Below, piece after piece: positions 41,426 through 53,298 of a stretch of DNA of 64,000 nt. Both the position numbers and the translations under genes were made by a program. The notes beneath the pieces were generated by a model that ran no database searches, was not told where the DNA came from, and saw nothing but the letters and a program-made list of their open reading frames with translations. Source of the DNA: Polyangiaceae bacterium (GTDB lineage: Bacteria > Myxococcota_A > Polyangia > Polyangiales > Polyangiaceae); contig JACKEA010000006.1 in the NCBI GenBank assembly GCA_020633235.1, positions 310,001-374,000 of the forward strand, in the 5' to 3' direction. Within the stretch, counting starts at the first letter, position 1. Every line of letters begins with the position of its first letter.

Positions 41426-43209
41426 CCGAGCTTCCTCAGCCCGTGCACCTTGATCTTGTGCACCAAGGTCCTGAGGGGCATCTGCAATCGGCGTGCGGCG
41501 TGGGTTTGATTCCAGCCGCAGGCACGCAGCGCGTCGAGCAGTACCTCCGCTTCGAGGCGATCCATCTTGGTGCGGAAATCTTCTGTTTCGCCCGAGTCGA
41601 TGGCTGGTGCCGGGGTGGAAGGCCGCGCTTTGGGCGCACCGGCGCCGGCCAGGCTCATGGGCAAGTCGTCCACGCCAACGACCTCGGCCTCCGCAATCAC
41701 CACGGCGCGCTCGATGGCGTTCTTGAGCTCGCGCACGTTGCCGGGCCAGGCGTGCTCCATCAAGAGCGCCATGGCGTCCGGGGCGATCTCTCGCAGGGCT
41801 CGATCGTTGGCCGCGTTGGCTTCGGCCAAGAACCGCTCCGCCAGAGCCGGGATGTCTTCCTTGCGCTCCCGCAGCGGCGGAATCTGCAGCGTCATGGTGT
41901 TGAGTCGGTACAAGAGATCTTCACGAAAGCGTCCCGCTTGCACCATCGCGGGCAGATCTCGATGGGTGGCGGCGACGACCCGGGCGTCCACGGAGATCTC
42001 CTCCGTGGAGCCCACCCGTGTGATGGTCTTCGCCTCCAACACCCGGAGCAAGGCGGCCTGAGCCGAAGCCGGAAGCTCGCCGATCTCGTCCAAGAACACG
42101 GTCCCGCCGCTCGCGCTTTCGAACACGCCGAGACGCTGACCGGTGGCGCCGGTGAACGCACCTTTCTCATGGCCGAAGAGCGTGCTCTCCAGCAAGGACT
42201 CTGGGATGGCGGCGCAGTTCACCGACACCATTGGCCCGCTCTGCCGTGGGCTCGTCTCGTGCACGTAGCGCGCCAGCACCTCTTTGCCCGCGCCGGTCTC
42301 CGCCAGCAGCAGCACGGGGATTGCGCTCTTCGCCACGCGCAGGGCCGTCTTGAACAGCTCCTTCATCGCGGGGCTCTCACACACCGGAGCATCGGCGTCC
42401 GGCGTGACGAGGCGCGTGCCTTCGTCCTCCGCGACCACCACCGGTGACGCCTTGGTGGCGCGCCGGAGGGCACGACGCGCCACTTCCGAGAGCTCCTCCG
42501 CTGACGTCGCGCTGGAGGGGAACAACGCCACACCGCAAGCGAGCCGAGGCTTGATGGTGCTCACCAGATCCCGGGCGAAGAGCAGAGCCTGTTCCAGGCT
42601 GGCCTCCGTGAGCAGGATCTCCGCCGTGGTGGCGCTGTAGGCCGCCAGGCGATCCACGGGACGCATGCGCTCCTGGAGCTCGGCTACCCATCTTCGGAGC
42701 GGCGTGCCCTCGTCGTGGAGCGGTCGGGTCATCACCACCGCAGCCGGTCGCTTGAAGAACCTCGCCCGATCGAGCTCCCGCGCCAGCGTGCGCTGGAAGC
42801 GGTCGTGTCCTTCCATTTCCCGTGCGTCGTCACCACTGAGGGACAGCACGTGGAGGGAAGCGACGGCGCCGCCAAAGGTGACCTCCTGCTCGCTACCAAT
42901 GACCGTCGTCTCGATGCGCTGCGCGGCGAGCCAGGTGCCGTTGGTGGAGCCCAGGTCCGTTACCTCCACCTGACCTTCCGTCAACAGCCTGAAGCGCACG
43001 TGCGTGCGAGAGAGGCTGGGGTCGTCGATGGTGATGGTGGCGTCGTCGCCGCGGCCCACCACTACGGGTTCCCCCGCCCGCAGGGGGACCAACGTGGCCT
43101 CGTCGCCGTGGTAGATGAGGAGCGATACCTTCGAGGCCCGGGGCTGGTCACCAAATGGCCTCAGTGCATGCCCAGGATCGACCCGCTCGGTTTCCGCGCG
43201 ATCCACCAT
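41410..43209 (-). CDS. FHA-domain sigma-54-dependent activator
   Basis: 599 residues. FHA domain (~28-110: VVGRGDDATITIDDPSLSRTH and DLGSTNGTWL), a middle region (~125-255), a sigma-54 AAA+ domain (Walker A AETGAGKE, GAFTGA, Walker B GGTVFLDEIGE) and a Fis-type helix-turn-helix (WNQTHAARRLQMPLRTL). FHA domains bind phosphothreonine, so this activator is probably switched by a Ser/Thr kinase; the receptor kinase gene that ends against it (16-base overlap) is the obvious candidate. Walker A begins with Ala instead of the usual Gly. Confidence 0.93.
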   Translation of the reverse strand: MVDRAETERVDPGHALRPFGDQPRASKVSLLIYHGDEATLVPLRAGEPVVVGRGDDATITIDDPSLSRTHVRFRLLTEGQVEVTDLGSTNGTWLAAQRIETTVIGSEQEVTFGGAVASLHVLSLSGDDAREMEGHDRFQRTLARELDRARFFKRPAAVVMTRPLHDEGTPLRRWVAELQERMRPVDRLAAYSATTAEILLTEASLEQALLFARDLVSTIKPRLACGVALFPSSATSAEELSEVARRALRRATKASPVVVAEDEGTRLVTPDADAPVCESPAMKELFKTALRVAKSAIPVLLLAETGAGKEVLARYVHETSPRQSGPMVSVNCAAIPESLLESTLFGHEKGAFTGATGQRLGVFESASGGTVFLDEIGELPASAQAALLRVLEAKTITRVGSTEEISVDARVVAATHRDLPAMVQAGRFREDLLYRLNTMTLQIPPLRERKEDIPALAERFLAEANAANDRALREIAPDAMALLMEHAWPGNVRELKNAIERAVVIAEAEVVGVDDLPMSLAGAGAPKARPSTPAPAIDSGETEDFRTKMDRLEAEVLLDALRACGWNQTHAARRLQMPLRTLVHKIKVHGLRKLGYGKP

Positions 43210-43230
43210 CGCGCGAGAGTGTACGCCGGT

Positions 43231-43995
43231 TCACGCTGGCGCGGTAAGCCTGGGCGTGAAGCGGTCCATGAACCAACGAACGATGGTCGGAAACCAGCGT
43301 GTGATGCCATAGACCCGGGGAAACACCAGTCGCGCTCGGCGGCGCTCCATGCTGACGCGCACTTCGCGGGCCAGCTCCTCGGCGCTCGCCGTGGGCTGCC
43401 AGCGCAGCGCCGCGTTGGATTCGTAGGCGCTCAGCGCGGCGGTGGCCATGTCCGTTTCGGCGATGATACCGGGATACACCGTGAGCACCGAGACGCCACT
43501 GCCGCGGAGCTCGCCCCGAAGGGCCTCCGAGGCGGCAGCCAAGCCGCCCTTGCTCGCGTTGTAGTAGGTCATGCCCGGAGTGGGCGCGAGGGCCGCCATC
43601 GACGCGACGTTCACCACGTGACCCGAGCCCCGGGCCGTCATTTGAGGCAGCACCTTCGCGATCAAGCGAAGGGGCGTGAGCAAGTTGAGCCGTACGGAGG
43701 CCTCCCCTCGGGTCACGTCCACCGCGGCGGTGGGCGCGACGACCTGCGCGCCGGCGTTGTTGACCAGGACGTCGACCGGACCCTGCGCTTCTTGGGCTCG
43801 TTCGAGCCAAGCGTCGTCGTCTTCGCTCAGGTCGGCGCTCACCACGTGGGTCGGTACTGGCAGCTCTGCGGCCAGCTCTTCCAGGAGTGCTCTGCGGCGC
43901 GCCACCAGCGTGAGTCGCGCTTCGGGCATCTGTGCCAGCTCCCGCGCGAGTGCAGCTCCAATGCCCGACGACGCGCCCGTGATCACGATGTGCAT
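43231..43995 (-). CDS. Short-chain dehydrogenase/reductase
   Basis: 254 residues. Classical SDR: TGASSGIG at the N-terminus, NNAGAQ, catalytic Ser in NVASMAA and YYNASKGG. The C-terminal ~40 residues (RWFPTIVRWFMDRF) are hydrophobic/basic and may touch the membrane, as in DltE/YqjQ-like SDRs. Substrate unknown. Upstream of, and same strand as, the FHA activator (22 bases apart). Confidence 0.88.
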   Translation of the reverse strand: MHIVITGASSGIGAALARELAQMPEARLTLVARRRALLEELAAELPVPTHVVSADLSEDDDAWLERAQEAQGPVDVLVNNAGAQVVAPTAAVDVTRGEASVRLNLLTPLRLIAKVLPQMTARGSGHVVNVASMAALAPTPGMTYYNASKGGLAAASEALRGELRGSGVSVLTVYPGIIAETDMATAALSAYESNAALRWQPTASAEELAREVRVSMERRRARLVFPRVYGITRWFPTIVRWFMDRFTPRLTAPA

Positions 43996-44086
43996 GGCAT
44001 TCTTCTACTTGGCGCTCGGCATCCGGCTGCCCGAGCGAATTCGCACAGCGAGTGTGCGTCTGCGAAAACGCGTGTACGGTGGTTCC

Positions 44087-45133
44087 ATGAGATGGCTGGC
44101 GCTGGGGATGGCGATGGCATTGATTCCGCTGGGTTGTGGCAGTGACGACGACGCCGGCGGGAGCGCCTCGGGGGGCAGCGGTGGCGCCTCGGGAGCGGGT
44201 GCCACCGGGGGCACCGGCGGGGGCAGCGCGGGAGCCGGCGGCGGTAGTGCGGGCACCGGCGGCGGCGCCGCGGGGGCCGGCGGGGGCAGCGCGGGAGCCG
44301 CCGGCGACGACTGCAACACCACGGCGGAGTGCAAGCAGAAGTACGGCTCCGGCGCGACGGACTGCCTGAACAGCCAGAGCGACCAGAGCGTGTGCATGTG
44401 TGGCACCAGCCCCTGCACCCAGGGTGGCTTCAGCGGCCGCATCGCCGTGAGCGCCGACGGCAACTTTCACGATCGCGACGACATCGGCGCCACGCCAGTG
44501 ACCCTCGCGATCCTGGCCCAGGCCAAGCTTCAGGCGAAGCTCGTGCACTACGATCACAGCTCGCACCTGGCCCAGAACGACAGTGACCAGTACGGCGACA
44601 TGATCGCCAGCACCACGGGGCATCTTTCGGAGTTCGGCTTCGATCAGAACGTGGTCTTCGACGACCAGACTCAACTTTCCGCGGCAGTGGCGAACATCGC
44701 CAAGGTGATCGACGCTTCGACCGCCAGCGATCCGCTCACGTTCATCGTGGCGGGACCGTTCGAGGTCACTTACCAGGGCGTTGCTGCGGCTTCTGCCGAC
44801 AAGCTGCAGTACGTTACCCTGCTCTCGCATTCCACCTGGAACGAGGACCACGAGCACGTGCCGGCGGAGCACACGAAGGACGAGCTCCTGGCCGATTTCC
44901 CCGCGGTGAAGTTCATCAAGATCAGCGACCAGAACGCCAACGCCTTCAAGAGCAGCCCGTCTGCGTGGGATTGGATGAACGCCGCGGGAGCGGATCTGAC
45001 CTGGGTGCGTGGCCGAATGGTGCAGGCGGAGTACGCCGAAGGCGACAACTCCGACGCCGGCATGGCCTTCTATCTGGTCACCGGCAACGAGAAAGCGACG
45101 ATGAACGACATCAAGACGTTCTTCGGTCAGTAG
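44087..45133 (+). CDS. Lipoprotein with nucleoside-hydrolase-like domain
   Basis: 348 residues. Signal peptide with lipobox PLGC, ~50 residues of Gly/Ser/Ala spacer, a small Cys motif, then a domain beginning RIAVSADGNFHDRDDIGATP whose early Asp cluster and later IVAGPFEVTYQ recall the nucleoside-hydrolase/DUF1593 fold. Family assignment is tentative. The start is set by the signal peptide. Confidence 0.75.
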   Translation: MRWLALGMAMALIPLGCGSDDDAGGSASGGSGGASGAGATGGTGGGSAGAGGGSAGTGGGAAGAGGGSAGAAGDDCNTTAECKQKYGSGATDCLNSQSDQSVCMCGTSPCTQGGFSGRIAVSADGNFHDRDDIGATPVTLAILAQAKLQAKLVHYDHSSHLAQNDSDQYGDMIASTTGHLSEFGFDQNVVFDDQTQLSAAVANIAKVIDASTASDPLTFIVAGPFEVTYQGVAAASADKLQYVTLLSHSTWNEDHEHVPAEHTKDELLADFPAVKFIKISDQNANAFKSSPSAWDWMNAAGADLTWVRGRMVQAEYAEGDNSDAGMAFYLVTGNEKATMNDIKTFFGQ

Positions 45134-45170
45134 TTGGCAAAGGGTTCACCGCGCACTATCCCCCTGCTCG

Positions 45171-46376
45171 ATGGCCTCCGTCTCCCAGCTCAGCGCACGG
45201 CTCGGGGGGAATCCGACGGTGCTCGCTCTTTCCGCCGCGCGTCTGGGTGACGCCGTCGGGAACAGCATTCTGTTCATCGTCATCCCTCTCTACGTCGCCA
45301 AGCTGCCGGCCCCTTGGCTTCCGCTGCCGGAGCCCACTCGTGTCGGGATCCTGATCAGCATGTACGGGCTGATCTTCTCGCTGCTTCAGCCCGTGGGCGG
45401 CGCCCTCACGGACCGCGCGAAGAACCGCAAGGCCGTCATCCTCCTGGGCTTGGGCATCACCGGCGCGGGCATGTTGGTGTTCGTCGCAGCGTCGCGCTTC
45501 TCCCACCTGTTGCTGTTGAGGGCGCTGCAAGGGTTCGGCGTCGCGCTCACCATCCCAGCGTCTCTATCCATCATGGCGTCGGCCACGGATCGGAGCTCTC
45601 GGGGCGGCTCGATGGGCATCTACACGTCCATGCGCATGGTCGGCTTCTCCATCGGCCCCGTGCTCGGTGGCTACCTGTTGGACCACGTCGGCTTCGACGC
45701 CGCTTTCTACGTGGGCGCGGGCTTCATCGCCCTGGCCATGGTGCTGGTGCAGGCCTGGGTCCGGGAGTCCGGGGACCGCGACGTGTCCATGGAAGCCCGT
45801 GCGAAGCTCGCGCCCTCCGTGTGGCGCTCCCCCGTCGTTCCGCTGGGCGCTGCCACCTTCGTGATGGCCGCTGCCTTTTCCATGCTTCCCACCCTCGAGA
45901 AACAGTTCAACGCGCGGCTGCATCAGGGCGCCTTCGGCTTCGGTCTCGCCTTCAGCTCCTTGATGTTGAGCCGCCTCCTGTTTCAGTTTCCCCTCGGGCG
46001 CCTGTCGGATCGCATCGGCCGCAAACCCCTGGTGGTAGGGGGACTGCTGCTCATGGGTGCGGTCACGGCGCCGCTCGGCCTGGTCGCCACCACCGCGCAG
46101 CTCACGGGGCTTCGCGTGCTGCAGGGCATCGCGTCCGCGGGCATCGCGGCGCCGGCGTTCGCGCTGGCTGCGGATCTGTCCAGCCGCGGCGGGGAGGGGC
46201 GACAGATGAGCGTCATCACCATGGGTTTCGGCCTCGGCATCGCCCTCGGGCCGCTGCTGGCGGGCGTGCTCGCGCCGCTGTGGTTCGACCTGCCGTTCCT
46301 GCTCGGCGGTCTCTCGGCCATTCCCGCCGCCTGGATCGTACAGCGCTGGGTGCCCGAGACGGTCTCGCGCTCCTGA
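45171..46376 (+). CDS. Major facilitator superfamily transporter
   Basis: 401 residues with twelve predicted membrane segments. The MFS loop motif occurs twice: GGALTDRAKNRKAV after segment 2 and GRLSDRIGRKPLV after segment 8. Drug- or metabolite-exporter type; the substrate cannot be told. It stands alone, with a repeat arm just past its stop and a convergent lipoprotein gene. Confidence 0.9.
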   Translation: MASVSQLSARLGGNPTVLALSAARLGDAVGNSILFIVIPLYVAKLPAPWLPLPEPTRVGILISMYGLIFSLLQPVGGALTDRAKNRKAVILLGLGITGAGMLVFVAASRFSHLLLLRALQGFGVALTIPASLSIMASATDRSSRGGSMGIYTSMRMVGFSIGPVLGGYLLDHVGFDAAFYVGAGFIALAMVLVQAWVRESGDRDVSMEARAKLAPSVWRSPVVPLGAATFVMAAAFSMLPTLEKQFNARLHQGAFGFGLAFSSLMLSRLLFQFPLGRLSDRIGRKPLVVGGLLLMGAVTAPLGLVATTAQLTGLRVLQGIASAGIAAPAFALAADLSSRGGEGRQMSVITMGFGLGIALGPLLAGVLAPLWFDLPFLLGGLSAIPAAWIVQRWVPETVSRS

Positions 46377-46406
46377 GTCACGGCTCCATGGCCCTTTACA
46401 TTTGTA

Positions 46407-46433
46407 TGTTGGTGCGGCGCGAGCCCCGTCGCG
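46407..46433 (+). repeat. Dispersed hairpin repeat, single arm A (copy 9)
   Basis: TGTTGGTGCGGCGCGAGCCC, then CGTCGCG, between the convergent MFS and Cys-rich lipoprotein genes. Confidence 0.65.
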
Positions 46434-46434
46434 C

Positions 46435-46872
46435 TCAGGCGCAGGCCATGTAGCAGTCGTGGTCTTGGAGCGAGCAGCCACTTTCCGCCGTGTCGGCACA
46501 ATACGGAGGTGGCGGTGTGCACGGATCGTACTCACAGCAGTTGGCGCCGCTGCACCCTGCCGGTCCACCGCTGTTGCAGCCGTCGTGGGATCCCGCCGGA
46601 CACTCGCCGCCATCCGGCCTGTCGAAGCAGCCGGGCAGCGCGCCGCCGCAGCATGGATGAATGCACACCTGAGTCCCAGCGCACGTCTGTGTGCCGCAGG
46701 CGAAGGTGCCCGTCATTCCTCCGCTGCCGGCGTTGCCACCGGACCCAGTGCCGGCGCTGCCGCCGGCTCCGCCGCCGTCACCGCCGTCCACTGCCGTCTG
46801 TCCCGATCCGCTGCCACTGCTGCAGGCTGCCACGGTGAGCAGGACCATCAGTGTCGAGAGCCATCGCTTCAT
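46435..46872 (-). CDS. Cys-rich lipoprotein with Gly/Ser spacer
   Basis: 145 residues. Signal peptide with lipobox VAAC, a Gly/Ser spacer (GGGAGGSAGTGSGGNAGSGG), then ~90 residues with eighteen or so cysteines, including CC pairs (HPCCGG, ANCCEYDPC). No known function; probably a disulfide-locked surface domain. The start is fixed by the signal peptide and a sigma-54-like motif lies just before it. Divergent from the XdhD-like gene. Confidence 0.78.
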   Translation of the reverse strand: MKRWLSTLMVLLTVAACSSGSGSGQTAVDGGDGGGAGGSAGTGSGGNAGSGGMTGTFACGTQTCAGTQVCIHPCCGGALPGCFDRPDGGECPAGSHDGCNSGGPAGCSGANCCEYDPCTPPPPYCADTAESGCSLQDHDCYMACA

Positions 46873-46886
46873 GGTGCCCGCGCCAA

Positions 46887-46900
46887 GCAACCCGCGTGCC
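46887..46900 (-). promoter_or_regulatory. Sigma-54-like promoter with almost no leader
   Basis: Minus strand GGCAC-GCGGG-TTGC, exact in both halves, ends 14 bases before the lipoprotein ATG at 46872. Confidence 0.6.
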
Positions 46901-46965
46901 CGTAGTTCTGTGCCGACCTGTGCCGGTGCGCACTTCGAGGTCATTGGGTGTATCCTCCGTGGGTC

Positions 46966-49589
<2,624 letters not shown>

Positions 49590-49599
<10 letters not shown>

Positions 49600-50825
49600 T
49601 CTTCGTCGACGGCGGCGACGGGCCGTCGTTACACATCGAGAACGGCATCATCCGCAGCGTGGGACCGGGCATCACTTGCCCACCGGAGGCCATTCGCCTC
49701 CAAGGCGGTGTCGCGCGCCCTGGGGCGGTCAACGCCCACACTCATCTGTACAGCGGGCTCGTGCCGCTGGGCATGCCGCCGCCCGCAGAGCCGCCGGAAG
49801 ATTTCGTCCAGATCTTGCAGCGGGTGTGGTGGCGCTTGGATCGCGCGTTGGATGCTGGCTCGCTGTCCGCCGCGGCTCACCTGTACGTCGCCGAAGCGCT
49901 GCTCTCCGGCACCACCGCGCTCGTCGATCATCACGAGTCCCCGGCGTTCATCGAAGGCTCGCTCGACATCTTGGCGGACGCTGCGGAAACCCTGGGCTGC
50001 CGTTTGGTCACCTGCTACGGCGCCACGGACCGCAACATGGGCGAGATGGAGGGGGCACGCGGCCTGGCGGAGTGCGCGCGGTTCTTGAAGCACAACGAGC
50101 GCAGCCTGGTGCGCGGCATGGTGGGCCTGCACGCGTCCTTCACCGTGACCGACGACACGGTGCGCGCTGCGGGAGAGCTCACGCGGGAGCTCGGCGTCCC
50201 GCTCCACGTGCACGTTGCAGAAGATCTGGCCGACGTCCACGACGCCGAAGCCCACGGTCACGATGGTCCCCTCGAACGCTTGCTCTCCCTCGGTGCGCTA
50301 CCGCCGGGGTCCATCCTGGCGCACGGCGTTCACTTGACGGAGGCGCAGGTGGAGCGGGCGGAGCAGGACGAGCTCTGGTTGGTGCAAAACCCCCGCTCCA
50401 ACGCCGGCAATCGTGTCGGCTATCCCCACGCCCTCCGGGTCAGCCATCGCGTGGCCCTCGGGACGGATGGCTACGCCGCCGACATGCGCGCGGAAGGCGC
50501 GGCCCTCGAAGAGCAGTCCCGGGTGAACGGGCAGCCCATCACGGCGGAGCGCCTCGCGGAGCGCCTCGACGGAGGCCATCGCATCGTGGGTGAGCGCTTC
50601 GGCCAGCGCTTCGGCTCCAAGCTGGAGCCGGGCATGGCCGCGGACGTGGTGGTGTGGGACAGCGACGCGGACGCCGAAACGCCGGGCACCGTCGCACGCC
50701 ACGTGATCGTGGCGGGGCGCGTCGTCGTCGAAGACGGCCGCCTCAAGAGTGGGGATCTGGCTCAGATCCGCGCCCACGCTCGAGACGAGGCCCCGCGCCT
50801 GTGGAGCCGTATGGAGCGCTACTGA
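49590..50825 (+). CDS. ssnA: SsnA-like amidohydrolase
   Basis: 411 residues from a GTG at 49590, with AAGGGAG ten bases before it. Metal-dependent amidohydrolase: NAHTHLYSGL near the N-terminus, later His in HVHVAED and HGVHL, and Asp in LGTDGYAAD. The stretches FVQILQRVWWRLDRAL and VDHHESPAFIEGSLD match my memory of SsnA, a purine-type aminohydrolase gene beside xdhD in enteric bacteria. It probably deaminates a purine or related base together with the XdhD-like enzyme; it overlaps that gene's stop by ten bases. Confidence 0.85.
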
Positions 50826-50838
50826 CCGGGGTGTGACC

Positions 50839-50887
50839 GCGCCGGACCGACAAAAGAAAGATACGTCTGCTTTTGTTGGACCGGCGC
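50839..50887. repeat. Dispersed hairpin repeat, arms in B-A order (copy 10)
   Basis: Arm B (50839-50856, GCGCCGGACCGACAAAAG) and arm A (50870-50887, CTTTTGTTGGACCGGCGC) pair over 18 positions with one mismatch and one G-T, around a 13-base loop. It lies between the convergent ssnA and OmpA-like genes, a likely bidirectional terminator. Confidence 0.75.
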
Positions 50888-50895
50888 GATACCCG

Positions 50896-51705
50896 TCAAA
50901 TCAAGCTCTTCAAGTCGAGCATTTCCTCGACGTTGGGCATCAAGATCAGCTCCACGCGACGGTTCTTCGCGCGGCCCGGCTTGGTGTCGTTCTCACTGAC
51001 CGGATCGGTGTCTCCGTAACCCGCCGCGCTCCAGTGCTTCGAGTCCAGCCCGCCGCCGCCACCCTTCTCTTCGGGTGACGCGATCAGGAACACGAGCACC
51101 TCGCGGGCGCGCATCAAGGACAGGCCCCAGTTGTCGCGGAAGGTCTCTGCAGCGCGCCGCAGCGGCTGATTGTCGGTGTGGCCGGCGACCTGATACTGCC
51201 GATCACGAAGCGCGTCGTCCCCGCGGATCACCTCGGCGACCTGCAACAGGATCTTCTGGCCGTCCTTCTTGAGGGTGTCGCTGCCGGACGCGAACAGCAC
51301 GTCCCCCGGGAGGGAGATGACCATGCGGTTGTTCCGAATCTGGACGTTCAAACCCAGGTTCGTGAGCTTTTGGAGCTTGTTCCTCAGCGCCTCGAAGCGC
51401 GCCTTGATGCGCTCCAGTGTCTGCGCGCGCTGGCGGTACTCCTCCAGCGCGCTCTTCATCTGCTCCAAGTTCTGCGACAGCGCTTCCTTGGCGGTGCCCT
51501 CTGCGCTGAGCTTCACGCCCATCTTCTCGAGCTCTTCGTTGAGCTTGCGGACGCGGTCTTGCTCCTTGGCGAGCTCCGCTTCCACGTCGTGGTTCTTCTT
51601 GGAGAGCGCGTCGTATTTCGCGAGCTGCGCTTGCCACTCGTCTTCCGAGTATCCACAGCCCACGGCGACAGCCAACGGCACCAACAACAGAGCACGCTTG
51701 AGCAC
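50896..51705 (-). CDS. OmpA/MotB-like peptidoglycan-binding lipoprotein with coiled coil
   Basis: 269 residues from a GTG with AAGGGG before it. Lipobox VGC (LAVAVGC), a coiled coil (~30-120), then an OmpA/MotB-type domain (~140-260: ASGSDTLKKDG, VAGHTDNQPLRRA, WGLSLMRAREV, AAGYGDTDPV, NRRVELILMPN). It should tie the outer membrane to peptidoglycan. Convergent with ssnA. Confidence 0.9.
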   Translation of the reverse strand: MLKRALLLVPLAVAVGCGYSEDEWQAQLAKYDALSKKNHDVEAELAKEQDRVRKLNEELEKMGVKLSAEGTAKEALSQNLEQMKSALEEYRQRAQTLERIKARFEALRNKLQKLTNLGLNVQIRNNRMVISLPGDVLFASGSDTLKKDGQKILLQVAEVIRGDDALRDRQYQVAGHTDNQPLRRAAETFRDNWGLSLMRAREVLVFLIASPEEKGGGGGLDSKHWSAAGYGDTDPVSENDTKPGRAKNRRVELILMPNVEEMLDLKSLI

Positions 51706-51789
51706 GACTTACCCCTTTCTCGATTCGCGCAGAGCCTACAGCGCTTTTCGCAGGCACGGAATAGTGACGGCGCGGGGCTCGGGCCGCGG

Positions 51790-52833
51790 TCAGCCGGCGA
51801 GCGCGCGAAGATTCGCGGCGGAAAAGCGCTCCACGCGTGAGCGGAGCAATTCAATCACCTCCGCCTCCGTGCGCTCCGGCGCTTCCGGCAGCTGGACGAA
51901 CCGTCGCGCCAGCGCTTGCCAGCGTCCCAACATGAGCAGGACCCAGACCTGGAAGAAGTCCACCCCGTCGAACACGATGGCGTCCTGGCGACCATACTCC
52001 GCGCGGTTGGCTTCGAACTCCGCCGGGTACTCGCTCCAGTGACAGCGCGCGTGGACGTGATGATGAATGTGATAGCCGTCGTTGAAGCAGCGGCGGTTGT
52101 AGCGCGTGTTGATGCAGGTGATGCTGTTTCGGTAGGGGTTCTCCGGCTGCTCTTGGCACACGAATGCGTGCTGTCCCCAATTGCCGATCATCATCAGGAC
52201 TCGCACCAAAAGCAGTGGAAGTACCAGCACCACCAGCGTGGCGCGCCAGTTCAGGACGCCGAGCGCCAAAGTGCCGAGCCAGAAACACAGCTCACCAATC
52301 AAGAGCCGCCGGAGCAGCTTCGCGTTGCCCCGCCCCGCGTGGTAACGCGAGAGATCGAGCAGTCCGAAGCACAAGAACCGCGTGACGTAGGCCAGCCAAT
52401 CTCCGAAGCGATCCCGCTGGTGGAGTAGCGTCGAGCTGGTATCGCGCGGCAGGTTGCCCTCGCGGTGGTGCATGCCCAGGTGATGCACGAAGTAGCTTTC
52501 CGGCGTCTGACCGAAGAACGGCGCCAGGACCCAGGCGGGGATCTGATTCAGGAAGCCCACCTCGGAGCGAAACAATCGCCGATGCGAGGTGCAGTGCAGC
52601 ATGAGGATGTAGCGGTCGAGCACCCAAGCCGCCCACACGGCGAGGTACGCAGCGCCCAGAAGCCAGAAATGCTCGCGCACGAAGAACAGCCCCACTCCCG
52701 CGAGGGCCACCAGGAAACACTGGAGGATCAGGCGAATGAAGGGGAGATCGCGAGGGTCGTTGAGCAGGCGCGCAGCGCCGGAGGTCACGGGCGTAGCTGT
52801 TTGCGGATCTTGCGAGTGAACGTCTTCGTGCAT
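51790..52833 (-). CDS. Membrane fatty-acid desaturase
   Basis: 347 residues with four to five membrane segments and three His boxes: HCTSHRR, HHLGMHHREG and YHIHHHVHARCHW. These bind the di-iron centre that introduces double bonds (or hydroxylates) in lipid acyl chains. The start overlaps the upstream zinc-ribbon gene by 49 bases; the ATG at 52833 is the first in frame with the conserved part, but a slightly later start is possible. Confidence 0.85.
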   Translation of the reverse strand: MHEDVHSQDPQTATPVTSGAARLLNDPRDLPFIRLILQCFLVALAGVGLFFVREHFWLLGAAYLAVWAAWVLDRYILMLHCTSHRRLFRSEVGFLNQIPAWVLAPFFGQTPESYFVHHLGMHHREGNLPRDTSSTLLHQRDRFGDWLAYVTRFLCFGLLDLSRYHAGRGNAKLLRRLLIGELCFWLGTLALGVLNWRATLVVLVLPLLLVRVLMMIGNWGQHAFVCQEQPENPYRNSITCINTRYNRRCFNDGYHIHHHVHARCHWSEYPAEFEANRAEYGRQDAIVFDGVDFFQVWVLLMLGRWQALARRFVQLPEAPERTEAEVIELLRSRVERFSAANLRALAG

Positions 52834-53147
52834 TGGCCGTGGCTGCCCTCGTAATCGATGATCTCGCGGATCAATCTGGTCTTGGCATCGTCAGACAAGG
52901 CGCTCTCCTTGACCTCGGTCGCGAGCTGCGCGCCTTGGTGGGTAGCGGGCCAGGTCTGCTTCTTCGCCTGCTCCGCCGCGCTCTCCTTGCGGAAGTGGGC
53001 AGGCTTGGTCTTGGTCACGTCGCGGATCCCGGGCTCGTCCAAGCCGCGGCGGCCGGAGCCATGGCAGGCCGGACAACTCGAGGAGCGTCCGTACGCGTTG
53101 GTGATTCGACCTTCCCCGCTGCAGATCACGCAAACGTCAGAGTCCAT
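52785..53147 (-). CDS. Small DnaJ-type zinc-ribbon protein
   Basis: 120 residues. Two CxxCxGxG units (CVICSGEG and CPACHGSG) near the N-terminus form one DnaJ-like zinc site, followed by a charged helical part ending KTFTRKIRKQLRP. No J domain. Overlaps the desaturase start by 49 bases, so they probably share an mRNA. Role unknown; perhaps a redox or folding helper. Confidence 0.75.
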   Translation of the reverse strand: MDSDVCVICSGEGRITNAYGRSSSCPACHGSGRRGLDEPGIRDVTKTKPAHFRKESAAEQAKKQTWPATHQGAQLATEVKESALSDDAKTRLIREIIDYEGSHGQCTKTFTRKIRKQLRP

Positions 53148-53298
53148 GGCTCACGCCTTCAGCACTTGACCGGCGCGCGAGCTTTTTCATCCGCGCACCA
53201 TACGCCGGCTCGAGGCCAACTGCACGCCCGCTGTGGACCACGCTATGCAAGTTGCAGGAAAGCGCAGCACTTTTGCCTGTGCTAAATGCGTTCCCCTG

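Noticed and set aside
43148..44872. 574-codon minus-strand frame across the SDR and lipoprotein genes
   Set aside because: It crosses two genes with clear motifs and signals in other frames; composition is shadow-like.
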